From Chondromyces crocatus (lineage in GTDB: Bacteria; Myxococcota_A; Polyangia; Polyangiales; Polyangiaceae), in the NCBI RefSeq assembly GCF_001189295.1, contig NZ_CP012159.1, forward strand, positions 3,484,973-3,548,972: a stretch of 64,000 nucleotides of DNA, given 5' to 3'. Position 1 is the first letter of the stretch. Every line of letters starts with the position of its first letter. Below the pieces are notes generated by a model. It worked only from the letters and a program-made list of their open reading frames with translations. It did no database searches and was not told the DNA's origin. Both the position numbers and the translations under genes were made by a program. Of this stretch, positions 46,268-56,008 are shown in pieces.

Positions 46268-47203
46268 GTGGATCTCGATGCTGTGCGTACGTTCGTTGCC
46301 GTCGTCGAGGCGGGGCAGTTCCATGCGGCAGCGGCGACCCTGGCGGTGACGCAGCAGGCTGTCTCCAAGCGCATCGCCACGCTGGAGACGACGCTGGGGG
46401 TGCGGCTGTTCGCTCGCACGCCACGAGGGACGCAGCTCACCCGGGAGGGGCACGTGTTCCTGCCGCACGCGCGGGAGCTGCTCGCGGCAGAGGCGCGGGC
46501 CTTGAACTCGGTGCGCCTCGATCGCCGCCCGCTGCGGGTCGATGTGCTCAGCTCGCGGATCGGTCCGGCGCACGTGATGCGGGAGTTTCACGGCGCGCAT
46601 CCCGAGATTGGCATCAGCGTCGTCACCCACCTGTTCGATGTCGAGTCTGCGCTGGCTGCCTTGCGGTCGGGCGCGATCGACGCCACGTTTCGGGCGGTGA
46701 CGAGGCCTGAGGAGCAGCTCGGGGGCGACATCGCGGCGATCCGTGTGCTCGACGATCCGGTGGAGCTGCTCACGGGTCACGCGCACGAGCTGGCCGGGGC
46801 CGCGTCGGTGACGCCCGCGGCGCTCGCGGCGCACGAGGTCTGGATGCCCAGCAACGTGCCGGGGGCGGAGTGGTCGTCCTACTACGAAGCGCTTTCCGCG
46901 CGCTTTGGCCTCACGATCGACACCGTCGGGCCGAACTTCGGGATCGAGGCGCTCCTCGAGGCGATCGCGGGCTCGTCGACGCTCGCGACCTTCGTGGGGG
47001 AACACATCCGGCTCGTGTGGCCCTCGGAGTACGACCTGCGCCGCATTCCGGTGCGTGATCCGATGCTGGTCTATCCCCATTCCATGCTCTTTCGGATCGA
47101 CGATCCGCACCCTGGTCTCGCGATGCTCCGCCGGTATCTCCGATCCAGAAAGGAGCACTATCGGCGCCCTCGGGCGTGGACGCCGAGCTGGGCGGTTCAT
47201 TGA
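46268..47203 (+). CDS. LysR-family transcriptional regulator
   Basis: A 311-residue protein with the winged helix-turn-helix start (LDAVRTFVAVVEAGQFHAAAATLAVTQQAVSKRIATLE). The effector-binding domain follows (LRVDVLSSRIGPAHVMREFHGAHPEI). It has a GTG start. The position, divergent from the acetyltransferase across 269 bases, suggests it regulates that gene. Its ligand is unknown. Confidence 0.9.
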   Translation: MDLDAVRTFVAVVEAGQFHAAAATLAVTQQAVSKRIATLETTLGVRLFARTPRGTQLTREGHVFLPHARELLAAEARALNSVRLDRRPLRVDVLSSRIGPAHVMREFHGAHPEIGISVVTHLFDVESALAALRSGAIDATFRAVTRPEEQLGGDIAAIRVLDDPVELLTGHAHELAGAASVTPAALAAHEVWMPSNVPGAEWSSYYEALSARFGLTIDTVGPNFGIEALLEAIAGSSTLATFVGEHIRLVWPSEYDLRRIPVRDPMLVYPHSMLFRIDDPHPGLAMLRRYLRSRKEHYRRPRAWTPSWAVH

Positions 47204-47306
47204 ACGGATTCTGATCGGGGAACGAGCCGTCGCGCGTGTGGGCGGCGTTGTCCCGTGAGGCGTTTGCGCGGTGGGCGATGCCGCGCGTGGGGTGCGGGCG
47301 CTGGGC

Positions 47307-48575
47307 TCAGGGGATCTCGATGGTACCGAGGTCCCAGGTGGCGTCCGTCGTGAGGGTGTCGCAGCAGGCTCGGCCTCGCTTCGCAGCGGCGGTGGCGATC
47401 CATCGCGACGGGGCGAACTCCTGCTTGCCGTCACGCTCGTAGGTGAAGAAGGCGTAGCGGTCGCGGGGGACCTGGCTCAGGGTGAACGCGCCAGCGGCGT
47501 CGGTGGTGGCGACGAGGGGGGCGCCGGCGCGGCCGCACAGGTCGTCGCCGTAGGCTCCATCGGTGCAGAGCTCGACCTTGGCGTGGGCGAGGGGTTTTCC
47601 GCCGAGGAGGACGGTGCCCGTGACCGAGCCGAGGACGGGAGCAGGGGGGGTCTCCGGGAGTATGGGGCCTTCTCGGTGGATGGCGATGCGCTCGGCGCGA
47701 CCAGGGAGGGAGCCGGCGGGCCAGTGCTGGAGTGGCTTGCCGTCGGCGGAGAGGATGTGGAGGCCGCTCACGGCGCCGAGCCAGAGTCGGTCGGCGTCGT
47801 CGATGGCGATGGCGCTGACGCTCGCTGGTGAGAGGGGGACGTCGAGCTGTCGTACGGTGCCGTTTTCGTCGACGAGGTGCAGGCCGGTGCGCGTCGTCAG
47901 GGGGAAGAGGCCCTTCGACGAGACCTGCCCGTAGGTGAGCATCTGGGCGCCGATGGGGAGGGGGTGCCAGCTGCCGGTGGTGTCACGCCGGAGGATGCCG
48001 TCGAAGGCGATGACGTAGAGTTCGCCGCTGGGACCGGCGAGAAGGTCCTTGAGGGGCCTGCCAGGGCCGAGGACGCGGGCCAGGGCGTCGTCCTTGGTCC
48101 AGGTCTGGCCATCGAGTCGGTAGAGGTCGTGGGCCCCGATGACGAAGACCTCGCCGCTCCTCGGGATGGCGATGGCGCGCGCTCTCTCGGGGGTCGGGAT
48201 CTTGGACACCGTGTCGCGGTGGAGGAGGGTCACGGTCGAGCCGGTCGCCAGCCAGACCTTGCCGTCCGGGGCCAGCGCGACGCCGTCCCACAGCTCGGGG
48301 AGTGTCGTCACGCGGCCGTTTCGCAGGCGGAGGGGGTCGTAGGCGCCCAGGTAGAGGGTGCCGTCGGACGTGAGGGCCATGCCCGTCAGGACGCTGGCGA
48401 GGTCGGCGGGTTCGTTGACCGTGCCGTGTTCGAGGACGGTGACCCCTCGGGTCGTGGCGATGTAGGCAGCGCCCGCGGTCGTGTCCCCACCCCGGGAGGA
48501 GGATCCGGGCGTGCAGGTCGGGTCGCAAGCCGCGGTCGTGAGGGTGGTGGCCACCATCCAGGCACGGAGACGCAT
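47307..48575 (-). CDS. Lipoprotein beta-propeller, paralogue of the 37622 gene
   Basis: A 422-residue protein with lipoprotein signal MVATTLTTAAC, propeller repeats (GKVWLATGSTVTLL, DRLWLGAVSGLHIL) and the same C-terminal carboxypeptidase-regulatory-like domain (GTVLLGGKPLAHAKVEL, TDAAGAFTLSQVPRD) as the copy ending at 37622. The two match along their whole length, with diverged flanks. Shared features argue for an intra-genome duplication followed by divergence. ATG 48575 fits the signal better than the frame opening 28 codons upstream. Function unknown. Confidence 0.75.
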   Translation of the reverse strand: MRLRAWMVATTLTTAACDPTCTPGSSSRGGDTTAGAAYIATTRGVTVLEHGTVNEPADLASVLTGMALTSDGTLYLGAYDPLRLRNGRVTTLPELWDGVALAPDGKVWLATGSTVTLLHRDTVSKIPTPERARAIAIPRSGEVFVIGAHDLYRLDGQTWTKDDALARVLGPGRPLKDLLAGPSGELYVIAFDGILRRDTTGSWHPLPIGAQMLTYGQVSSKGLFPLTTRTGLHLVDENGTVRQLDVPLSPASVSAIAIDDADRLWLGAVSGLHILSADGKPLQHWPAGSLPGRAERIAIHREGPILPETPPAPVLGSVTGTVLLGGKPLAHAKVELCTDGAYGDDLCGRAGAPLVATTDAAGAFTLSQVPRDRYAFFTYERDGKQEFAPSRWIATAAAKRGRACCDTLTTDATWDLGTIEIP

Positions 48576-48706
48576 GCGGGCGACGATGCATGGTTCTCGC
48601 TGGCCTCGCAAGCGAGGGGGGTCGCGCAGGTCGCCGGGACGATGGCGTGGAACGAGCACGCGCAGGAGCGCTTGCGGCCCGGTCGCGGTGTGCGCAAGGG
48701 GAAGGG

Positions 48707-49102
48707 GTGCAAGCGCATCTCATCTTCTTCGTGCAGGATCAGGCGGCCAGCGGAGCCTTCTACGCGCAGGTGCTCGGGCGCGCGCCGCGGCTCGACGTGC
48801 CTGGGATGACCGAGTTTCAGCTCGGTGAGGGTGCGGTGCTCGGGTTGATGCCGGAGCGCTCGATCGCGCGGCTGCTCGGTCCGCCGATCGAGCCCGCGCA
48901 GGTGCGGGGGCCGGGGCGCGCGGAGCTGTACCTGCTGGTCGATGCGCCGGGGTCGTACCACGCGCGCGCGCTGGCGTGCGGGGCCCGGGAGCTGAGCCCG
49001 CTGTCGCTGCGGTCGTGGGGGCATGAGGTGGCGTACAGCCTCGATGTGGATGGGCACGTGCTGGCGTTCGCGCGGGCTGCGGAGGGCGGCGAGCCTGCGT
49101 GA
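48707..49102 (+). CDS. VOC (glyoxalase/bleomycin-resistance fold) protein
   Basis: A small metal-dependent or ligand-binding protein, 131 residues, with the paired beta-alpha-beta layout: AHLIFFVQDQAASGAFYAQVLGR with FQLGEGAVLGLM, then AELYLLVDAPGSYHARAL with EVAYSLDVDGHVLAFA. It has an acidic residue at the usual metal position in the first half, but no complete set of ligands can be assigned by eye. The start is GTG 48707 with AAGGG; the frame opens at 48590 through sequence unlike the family. Confidence 0.7.
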   Translation: MQAHLIFFVQDQAASGAFYAQVLGRAPRLDVPGMTEFQLGEGAVLGLMPERSIARLLGPPIEPAQVRGPGRAELYLLVDAPGSYHARALACGARELSPLSLRSWGHEVAYSLDVDGHVLAFARAAEGGEPA

Positions 49103-49124
49103 GGGGTAGCGTCTGACGGTCGAT

Positions 49125-50342
49125 CTACAGGGCGGCGATGTCGACCGTCTTGAGCTGGTTTGCGCCGGTCAGCCAGGCCATGAGCTGGCGCGAGAGGGGC
49201 GAGCGAGCCAGGCGGAGGATTGCCGCGCGCAGGATGCGCTGCGCTTCTCCCGACGGCGTGAAGAAGGCCCTCGACATCAGCGCATCTGCCTGCAAGCGCG
49301 TGATGTACGGGCGTAGCTTTGCCTCCCAGGTGGCGAGCGCGCGCTCCACGTCGTCCGGGTACTGCTCCAGCAGGTGGCCCAGGAGTTCGCTCCCTGCCAT
49401 CCCGGTCGAGGCGCCCATCCCCGAGTACAGCGTCAAGCTCCACGCGGCGTCGCCGACCAGCACGATCCGACCCTGGTGCCAGCGATCCATGCGCACCTGG
49501 TCGACCGAGTCGAACAGGGACTCCTCCGCGGCGGCGAACTCGTCGAGGAGCTGGTTCAGCACGGGTCCTGGCGCCTCCGGTCCGTACGCCCTGCGCAGGG
49601 ACTCGATGGGCGCGCGGCGGAACTGCGCGTCGGTGTCGGTCACGCGGTAGGAGAACAGGACGGCGGGGTTGTGGTTCGCGAATGGGAACACCCACGCTGA
49701 CCTCCCCGCCTCGGCCATGACCAGCCCGTCGTGCGGTACGTACCCCGTGACGGGTCGGCTCATGACACACGCCCCGACCATGTAATTCAGCGGGTAGAGG
49801 AAGTCCTCGTGCGGACCGAAGACGAGCTTGCGGACGGTGGATCGCATGCCGTCGGCGCCCACCAGGAGGTCGAAGTGCTCGGTCACGGTGGCGCCGGTCG
49901 GGGTGTGGAGCATCGTGACCTCGACGCCGTGATCCCGCAGCTCCATGCCCAGGGGCACCGTCGAGAAGCGGATCTCCACCTCCTCGGGCAGCGCGTCGAA
50001 CAAGGCGTTCTCGACGTCGCCCCGCAGCAGCACGCGCGGCCCGCCGGGGAGGTCGGCGAAGCTCAGGCCATGGCCGCGACGATCGGCCCGGTCGACTTCG
50101 TAGGTCACGCCGCGGGGGTGCTGGCGGCTGCTCATGGCGTCGAGCAGCCCGAGCCGCTCGGCGGATGCCTGGCCCGTGCCGAAGAGGGCGATGAAGTAGC
50201 CGCCTTTGCGGCGCGCTGGTGCCCGCTCGACGATCACCGGCTGCCAGCCGATGCGATGCAGCCGCACGGCCGTGGCGAGGCCACTGATCCCGAGCCCGAC
50301 GATCAAGACGCGGCGCCCGTTCCCTGCTGATCGCGCTGTCAT
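49125..50342 (-). CDS. FAD-dependent aromatic-hydroxylase-type monooxygenase
   Basis: A 405-residue flavoprotein monooxygenase of the PHBH class. It has RVLIVGLGISGLATAVRLHRIG (FAD dinucleotide motif), VGADGMRSTVRKLVFG (the DG motif binding NADPH and FAD), and RIVLVGDAAWSLTLYSGMGAS (GD motif with adjacent loop). It probably hydroxylates or decarboxylates an aromatic or terpenoid-like substrate. The AraC gene lies upstream on the same strand and may control it. The VOC gene converges from the other side. Confidence 0.88.
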   Translation of the reverse strand: MTARSAGNGRRVLIVGLGISGLATAVRLHRIGWQPVIVERAPARRKGGYFIALFGTGQASAERLGLLDAMSSRQHPRGVTYEVDRADRRGHGLSFADLPGGPRVLLRGDVENALFDALPEEVEIRFSTVPLGMELRDHGVEVTMLHTPTGATVTEHFDLLVGADGMRSTVRKLVFGPHEDFLYPLNYMVGACVMSRPVTGYVPHDGLVMAEAGRSAWVFPFANHNPAVLFSYRVTDTDAQFRRAPIESLRRAYGPEAPGPVLNQLLDEFAAAEESLFDSVDQVRMDRWHQGRIVLVGDAAWSLTLYSGMGASTGMAGSELLGHLLEQYPDDVERALATWEAKLRPYITRLQADALMSRAFFTPSGEAQRILRAAILRLARSPLSRQLMAWLTGANQLKTVDIAAL

Positions 50343-50429
50343 ACCGTGAACGTAGCGAGCCGCGGCCAGCGTGACAGAGCGCGGGTTGGGGCGGAAATCG
50401 GCCTGGATTGGGGTCGGCTGGAGAGCCCG

Positions 50430-51344
50430 TCACACGTCCTCGTGGCGGCGGCGTGCGCGGAAGGCCCGCGGGGTCATGCCATAGGTGCGCCGGACGGTGC
50501 GGATGAAGTGGGTGACGTCGGCGTAGCCCACCTGGTCCGCGATGCTCTCGATGCTCGCGTCCGTCTCCAGCAAGCGGCGTCGGGCCTCGGCCATGCGGTG
50601 GACGCGGAGCCAGTCCCCGACCGTCAGCCCGGTCTCGCGGCGCATGATGTTGGCCAGGTGCGAAGGCGTGCGACCCATCGCCGCGGCGACGTCTTGCAGC
50701 GAGAGGGGTTCCAGGCAGTGTGCCTCGATGAAGGTGAGGGCATCCTGTGCGAGCCCGCTGAGCAGGATCGGCGCCATGGACGCGTTCTCCTGCATCTCGC
50801 GCATGAACTCCGTGGTCAGGAGGGTGAACAAGGCGAGCGCGGCATTCTCCGCGCCCCAGTGGCGTTCTCGCAGCTCGGCCTCCAGCTCGGCCACCGTGCG
50901 CTCGATGCGTTGCCGTCGGGGCTGCGCGGGTCGCAGCCGGAGGAGGCCCCGCAGGAAGAGGCTGCGCACCGGCACGTCCTTTCCGACGGCCCGGCGTGGT
51001 GGTGGCCCTGGCAGCCGACCCGAAGAGGTCAGCAGCGTCGGGTCGAAGGCGACCATCCACCCTCGCAGATCGCTGACATCGAGGGGCTGGTGTTCCACGC
51101 CGGCAGGGACGACGTGGATGTCCCCGGCGTCGAGCTCGACTTCCTCGAGGTGGCGTCCTCGTCCCCGCCCTGCCGTCAGCACGAAGACCATGACGAAGGT
51201 CGAGATCAGCGGCCCGGGCAGCCGAGGGGCCGGTCGCGCCGGGATGAGCGTGACCCGCAGGGGCAGACCTCCAGTCCCGAGATCATCCAGCGTGATGATC
51301 CGGGGAGGGGGGCGCTGCGGCATGCGAGGCATGTCGTCGAGCAT
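50430..51344 (-). CDS. AraC-family transcriptional regulator
   Basis: A 304-residue regulator with an N-terminal cupin-like arm (AGDIHVVPAGVEHQPLDVS) and a C-terminal pair of helix-turn-helix motifs (LSLQDVAAAMGRTPSHLANIMRRETG; IESIADQVGYADVTHFIRTVRRTYGMTP). It lies 87 bases upstream of the monooxygenase gene on the same strand and divergent from the GST gene, so it could control either. ATG 51344 is chosen to match the start of the cupin; the frame upstream is open but implausible. Confidence 0.88.
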   Translation of the reverse strand: MLDDMPRMPQRPPPRIITLDDLGTGGLPLRVTLIPARPAPRLPGPLISTFVMVFVLTAGRGRGRHLEEVELDAGDIHVVPAGVEHQPLDVSDLRGWMVAFDPTLLTSSGRLPGPPPRRAVGKDVPVRSLFLRGLLRLRPAQPRRQRIERTVAELEAELRERHWGAENAALALFTLLTTEFMREMQENASMAPILLSGLAQDALTFIEAHCLEPLSLQDVAAAMGRTPSHLANIMRRETGLTVGDWLRVHRMAEARRRLLETDASIESIADQVGYADVTHFIRTVRRTYGMTPRAFRARRRHEDV

Positions 51345-51470
51345 CGCATGGACCGGGGGGGCCGGACTTTCGTGTCGTCTGCGGCGTGCATTTGCGGTCA
51401 CGGGTTGTCGACGGTGTGCGCAGCGGTCTAGGGTCGCGGGAAGCAGGGGCTCCAGACCGGAGAAGAGAAC

Positions 51471-52115
51471 ATGTCGGTTGCTGCCGAAGATCTCGCGAAG
51501 CCCGTCCTCGTTGGCCGTTCGAGTTCGCACTTCACGCGCGTCACGCGGGTCTTCGCCTCGGAGACAGGGGTGGAGCATGCGTTCCAGGTGGTGCGCGATC
51601 TGATGTCGCTCGATCCAGAGGACTACGGCGGTAACCCCGCGCTCAAGCTGCCGTCGCTCCGGACGGCCCGCGGTGTGTGGTTCGGGGCGCTCAACATCTG
51701 CCGTGAGCTTTCGCGGATGTCGCGCGTCGGGCCGCAGGTCGTCTGGCCGGAGCAGCTCGTCGAGCCGTTGCTCGCGAACGCGCAGGAGCTGGTCGCACAA
51801 GCGATGACGACCGAGGTGACGCTGATCCTGTCGAGGCTGGCAGGGCGAGGTGAGGGCAACTCCCACCAGGTCAAGATGGAGAAGAGCCTGACCCATACGC
51901 TGTCGTGGCTGGACGACAACGTGGAGGGCGTCCTCGCGGCGCTTCCTCGGGAGCGGGGGCTCAGTTACCTGGAGGTGACGATGTTCTGCCTCATCAGCCA
52001 CCTCGAATTCCGGGATGTCGTGCCGATTGCCGTCTACGGTCGACTGAATGCGTTCTGTCGAGCGTTCGCGTCGCGACCCTCCATTCAGCAAACAGCGTAT
52101 CGCTTCGATAGCTGA
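51471..52115 (+). CDS. Glutathione S-transferase-like protein
   Basis: A 214-residue protein with a short thioredoxin-like N-terminal part (LVGRSSSHFTRVTRVFASE, then LKLPSLRTA) and a helical C-terminal domain (VEPLLANAQELVAQAMTTEV, SLTHTLSWLDDNVEGVLAAL, YLEVTMFCLISHLEFRDVVP). It is likely to bind glutathione or act as a stress-related GST. The gene is divergent from the AraC regulator. A decayed second copy of its C-terminal half lies at 62035-62275. Confidence 0.75.
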   Translation: MSVAAEDLAKPVLVGRSSSHFTRVTRVFASETGVEHAFQVVRDLMSLDPEDYGGNPALKLPSLRTARGVWFGALNICRELSRMSRVGPQVVWPEQLVEPLLANAQELVAQAMTTEVTLILSRLAGRGEGNSHQVKMEKSLTHTLSWLDDNVEGVLAALPRERGLSYLEVTMFCLISHLEFRDVVPIAVYGRLNAFCRAFASRPSIQQTAYRFDS

Positions 52116-52363
52116 GCGCGCTTGCGGCAATCTCGTGGCCGGGGTGTCGCTGCTCGATCCGAGGAAAGTGGGGCAAGACGTCGACGGCAACGAGGGGTGG
52201 CTGGATGCCTGGCGATGGAAGGGCCCACGTTCGCTGGGCGGCCCAGGCGTGCATGGCGCGCTGTGCCATGGCAGGGCGAAGAGGGCATCGGCGCGTCGGT
52301 GGGATCCGGCGAGACTTGCACCGTTGAGCGGCGTCCGGGCTTCCAGTTATCCTGGAAGGCGCA

Positions 52364-53479
52364 ATGAGCTATGTCGTTCAGCCTGGGGACACGCTCGGCG
52401 CCATCGCGGGTCGACATGGCACCACGGTGGCGTCTCTCTTGCGGGACAACCCTTCCATCTCCGATCCCAACAGGATCTTGCCCGGTCAGCGCCTCGCGGT
52501 TCCTGCGAGAGCGTCGGCGCCGGTGCGCGCTGCGCAGTCTGCCACGACGTACACGGTCCGGCCTGGTGACACGCTCAGCAAGATCGCCTCCGACAACGGG
52601 ACGACCGTTGGCCAGATCATGTCGGCCAATCCGCAGATCTCGAACCCGAACAGGCTCTCCGTCGGACAGAACATCCGGGTGCCTTCTGCGCGTGGCGGAG
52701 GGAACTCGGGTGGGCGTGCCGGAGGGAGCTCGGGTGGGCGTGCCGGGGGAGGGGGAGCGTCGGGCGGGAGCGGGGGGGGTGGGAGTGGCACGAGCGTCAC
52801 CGCGCCCCAGCCCTCGGCGACGCGGCCGCAAGGGACGGAGGCGGCGCCCCGCGCGGATGCGCCGATCACGTCACCGAGCGGCACCTGGGTGTTGCCCACC
52901 CAGGGGCAGGGGCTGAAGCTCGTTCTTGCCGATTTCTCGAACGCGGCCCGTGAGCTCGCCTGCGAGACGGCGGCAGTGCGCGCGGTCGCGGAGGTGGAGT
53001 CGGGGGGGCGAAGCGGTTTCGACGATCAGAAGCGACCGAAGATCCTCTTCGAGGTGCACAAATTTCGGAAGCACACGGGGCAGCGCTACGATCAGAGCCA
53101 CCCCCACCTGTCGGCGCCTTACAAAAGCCCGCGGCGGAGGGAGAGCTACCGGAAGAATCAGTGGCAGGTGATCCGGGAGGCCTTCGCACTCGCTCCGGAG
53201 GCTGCGGTGAAGAGCGCCTCGTGGGGCATGTTCCAGGTGCTGGGAGAGAACCACGCGATGTGCGGATGGCGCAGTGTCCGCAGCTTCGTGGAGGACATGT
53301 ACATCTCCGAGGCGCAGCACATGCGCGCGTTCATCGGGTTCTGCCGGAGCCGGGGGCTTCTTCGTCACCTCAAGACGAAGAACTGGGCGGCTTTCGCCGA
53401 GGGGTACAATGGCCCCGATTACGCGAGCAACAACTACCATACGAAGATGGCGGACGCTTACCGGCGGTACAGCCGCTGA
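52364..53479 (+). CDS. LysM-domain N-acetylmuramidase, effector candidate
   Basis: A 371-residue predicted cell-wall hydrolase. Two LysM domains (residues 3-47 and about 63-107) are followed by a Gly/Ser/Ala linker (110-145). The C-terminal muramidase domain (about 185-371) has the likely catalytic Glu in VAEVESGGRSGF (E212), KRPKILFEVHKF and ASWGMFQVLGENH. There is no signal peptide, typical of T6SS-delivered hydrolases. The next gene (DUF2169) is 72 bases downstream. No lysozyme-inhibitor-like immunity gene is evident. Confidence 0.85.
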   Translation: MSYVVQPGDTLGAIAGRHGTTVASLLRDNPSISDPNRILPGQRLAVPARASAPVRAAQSATTYTVRPGDTLSKIASDNGTTVGQIMSANPQISNPNRLSVGQNIRVPSARGGGNSGGRAGGSSGGRAGGGGASGGSGGGGSGTSVTAPQPSATRPQGTEAAPRADAPITSPSGTWVLPTQGQGLKLVLADFSNAARELACETAAVRAVAEVESGGRSGFDDQKRPKILFEVHKFRKHTGQRYDQSHPHLSAPYKSPRRRESYRKNQWQVIREAFALAPEAAVKSASWGMFQVLGENHAMCGWRSVRSFVEDMYISEAQHMRAFIGFCRSRGLLRHLKTKNWAAFAEGYNGPDYASNNYHTKMADAYRRYSR

Positions 53480-53551
53480 GGCGCGGACCGGGCGTGCGCC
53501 GCTGGTGAAGCGAGGCGCACCTGTCCGGGGGATTTGGTAGGCTCGTGTCCA

Positions 53552-55951
53552 ATGGACGTCGTCTCGACTGGTCCCGTTCGTGTCGCCTCCCGGCGCTGGC
53601 CTTCGGTACACGGCACGTGGAGCCTCGCGGTTGCGTGCAAGGTGACGTACGCCCTGCTGCCAGGGGTGTCTCCGCTTGCTTCCGAGCAGGAGGGACTCAA
53701 CGAGGATGACAACCACTGGGACGACGACCCGGTGCGCAGCGTGTACATGCCGGGCGATCTGGTGCCCTACAAGCCCTGCGCGGATGTCGTGCTGGTGGGT
53801 CAAGGGTTCGCGCCGAACCGGACACCCGTGGCGTCGTTCATGGTGCGGATGAGGGTCGGGGAGGTCGACAAGTCGATCGAGGTGTTCGGAGAGCGGAGCT
53901 GGTCGCCCGAGGGGGCACTGGTAGAAGGGGCGCAGGTCGTGCGGGCGTCGCTTCGCTACGAGCGCGCAGCCGGTGGGCCTGGAACGTGGAATCCGGTCGG
54001 GGTTCGCGCCGACGGGCCGCCCGATCCCTATGGTCGGATCCTGCTGCCGAGCCTGCAGCTTCCGGGACAGTCCGTCGGGCGACGGGGTGAGCCGCTGGCG
54101 CCCGTGGGGTACGGGCCGATTGCGCCGAGCTGGCCGACGCGTGCCGAGAGGATCCGGGCGCATTACGGGAGCTGGGATCCGGGGCGCTGGTTCGAGCGGC
54201 CGCTGCCCGAGGGGTTCGACGCGAGCTTCTTCAATGTCGCGCCCGGTGATCAGCAAGTGCGTGAGCTGCGGGACGACGAGCGGATCGTGCTCGAGAACCT
54301 CCATGTGGAGCACGCGCAGCTCTCGACGCAGCTCCCTGGCGTGAGGCCCCGCGCGATGGCCGAGCGAGCCGCGGGCAGGCGTGAGGAGATCGCGCTGGTG
54401 GCCGATACGCTGTGGATCGATACGGAGCGCTGTGTGTGCTCCATGGTCTGGAGGGGGCGAATCAGCCTCGCGCATCCTCAGGAGGCTGGGCGAATCACGG
54501 TGGGGTTGGAGGAACCGCGTGGCACCGGGCAGCGAGGGAAGCAGGGCGATGCGGAAGGGAGCGGGCCGGCAGCGCCCGTGAGCCAGTCGTTCAATCAGGC
54601 ACATACCGTTCTCGGGGGCGGCGACCTCCCTCCGCTGGTCATGCCCTTCGTGCGGCAGGGGGCGGGTGACGCAGGACCGACCAAGGAGAAGGGACATCGG
54701 CCATTCCCCTCGTCGGCCATGGGTCAGACGCAAGCTCCACCTTTTGCACCCCTTGCAGGGAACGGGGGCCTGGGGGGCCTGCCATTCTCCGCGCAAGCTG
54801 CCAGCCCCGAGGCGCCGCCTGCCACGCCGCGGCCGTCGCTCGTCTACGGTCAGATGTTCGAGAGCAGCGGGGCATCTGCGCTGATGGGGAAGCCTTCGGG
54901 CGCGACGCCCTGGCCACAGGCTGCCGTGGCGCCTGCTGTCGTCATCCCGCCGGCCATCGCCGTACCAGAGCCGCCGGTTGCGCGGGTATCGTTCGGGCAG
55001 CGAGCGGTCTCGGAGAACATGGCACCCTCGCCTCCTGCGGTGTCGTCCGCGGCCTCCGCGTCCGACGTCGCGGCCATGGCGGCTACCTACGGCTCCCAGG
55101 CAGCCCTGGAGGTGGCCTCGACGAGTCCGACGAGCTCAGGGAGCCCGGTGAGTGCGCCCCGGAGAGAGCCGAGGGCGCCAGGAGCAGGGCATTACGTCGA
55201 TCTGCTGTGGTTCGATGTGACAGCGCCGCGTCGGTTGCGCGCGCAGGCGAGCTTTGCGTCCGAGGTACGTGAGCCCGTTGGTCAGGGGTCCTGGTTGTCG
55301 CTGGACGACGAACTCGAGCCGCAGCAGGACCGGGATCGGCGTGACGTGCTGCGCGTGCTCGGTCGGGTGCCGTCGGCAGATGCGGAGGGCATCATGCGGG
55401 CGATGATCGAAGCGATCGACGAGGAGGGGGCCATGGCCCCGCCGCTGGTGGTGGTCGCGGGGGAACTCCAGCTCTTCTTTCACGAGGTGGACGTGCTCAA
55501 GGCGACGATCGCGGTGCTCTCGCCGCTCGCTGGTGCGGACAAGCGGTTGAGCGAAGTGCTCGACGCGGCGAACGAGCTGGTGGCCTCGGACTGGAGGTGC
55601 ACCATCTACGCTGCAGAGAGCATGACGGGACGGCTGCGCGAGGCGCTTGCTCCATCCAACCGATCCATCCTCGCGAATGTGGATCGCATCCTGCTCGAAC
55701 AGCGCCGCTACCAGAAGCGCACGCTGCTTGGAGAGAAGCGGATACGTGCTGCCCTGGCGGTCGAGGGCTCGCAGACACCGATCCCGTGCTACCTGCCCGA
55801 GCCGCTGGAGGCGAAGCTGCCGCTGTTTCAGAGGTTCCGTGCCGTGCTCATCGCTGAGGCACGTGGGCAGCAGGACGAGTACGAGACGAACCCGCTGGCC
55901 CTCATCGCGCTGGCGCTCGGGCGGCTCATCAACATGCCGGGGCGACGCTAG
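53552..55951 (+). CDS. DUF2169-family type VI secretion accessory protein
   Basis: A 799-residue protein. The first 320 residues match the DUF2169 family, found next to vgrG and PAAR genes and thought to help load effectors onto the VgrG tip (WSLAVACKVTYALLPGV, DDNHWDDDPVRSVYMPGDLVPYKPCADVVLVG, GERSW, FNVAPGDQQVREL). A long Pro/Ala/Ser linker (about 380-545) and a second globular domain from about 550 (HYVDLLWFDVTAPRR) follow. It is longer than typical DUF2169 proteins, the extra domain being shared with a subset of them. ATG 53552 is used. It forms an operon with the muramidase, which may be its cargo. Confidence 0.8.
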   Translation: MDVVSTGPVRVASRRWPSVHGTWSLAVACKVTYALLPGVSPLASEQEGLNEDDNHWDDDPVRSVYMPGDLVPYKPCADVVLVGQGFAPNRTPVASFMVRMRVGEVDKSIEVFGERSWSPEGALVEGAQVVRASLRYERAAGGPGTWNPVGVRADGPPDPYGRILLPSLQLPGQSVGRRGEPLAPVGYGPIAPSWPTRAERIRAHYGSWDPGRWFERPLPEGFDASFFNVAPGDQQVRELRDDERIVLENLHVEHAQLSTQLPGVRPRAMAERAAGRREEIALVADTLWIDTERCVCSMVWRGRISLAHPQEAGRITVGLEEPRGTGQRGKQGDAEGSGPAAPVSQSFNQAHTVLGGGDLPPLVMPFVRQGAGDAGPTKEKGHRPFPSSAMGQTQAPPFAPLAGNGGLGGLPFSAQAASPEAPPATPRPSLVYGQMFESSGASALMGKPSGATPWPQAAVAPAVVIPPAIAVPEPPVARVSFGQRAVSENMAPSPPAVSSAASASDVAAMAATYGSQAALEVASTSPTSSGSPVSAPRREPRAPGAGHYVDLLWFDVTAPRRLRAQASFASEVREPVGQGSWLSLDDELEPQQDRDRRDVLRVLGRVPSADAEGIMRAMIEAIDEEGAMAPPLVVVAGELQLFFHEVDVLKATIAVLSPLAGADKRLSEVLDAANELVASDWRCTIYAAESMTGRLREALAPSNRSILANVDRILLEQRRYQKRTLLGEKRIRAALAVEGSQTPIPCYLPEPLEAKLPLFQRFRAVLIAEARGQQDEYETNPLALIALALGRLINMPGRR

Positions 55952-56008
55952 CGGCCGCTCCGGGGAGGTCCGCTCGCATTCACGGGAGAGCCGAGCGTTC
56001 CGGCGCGT

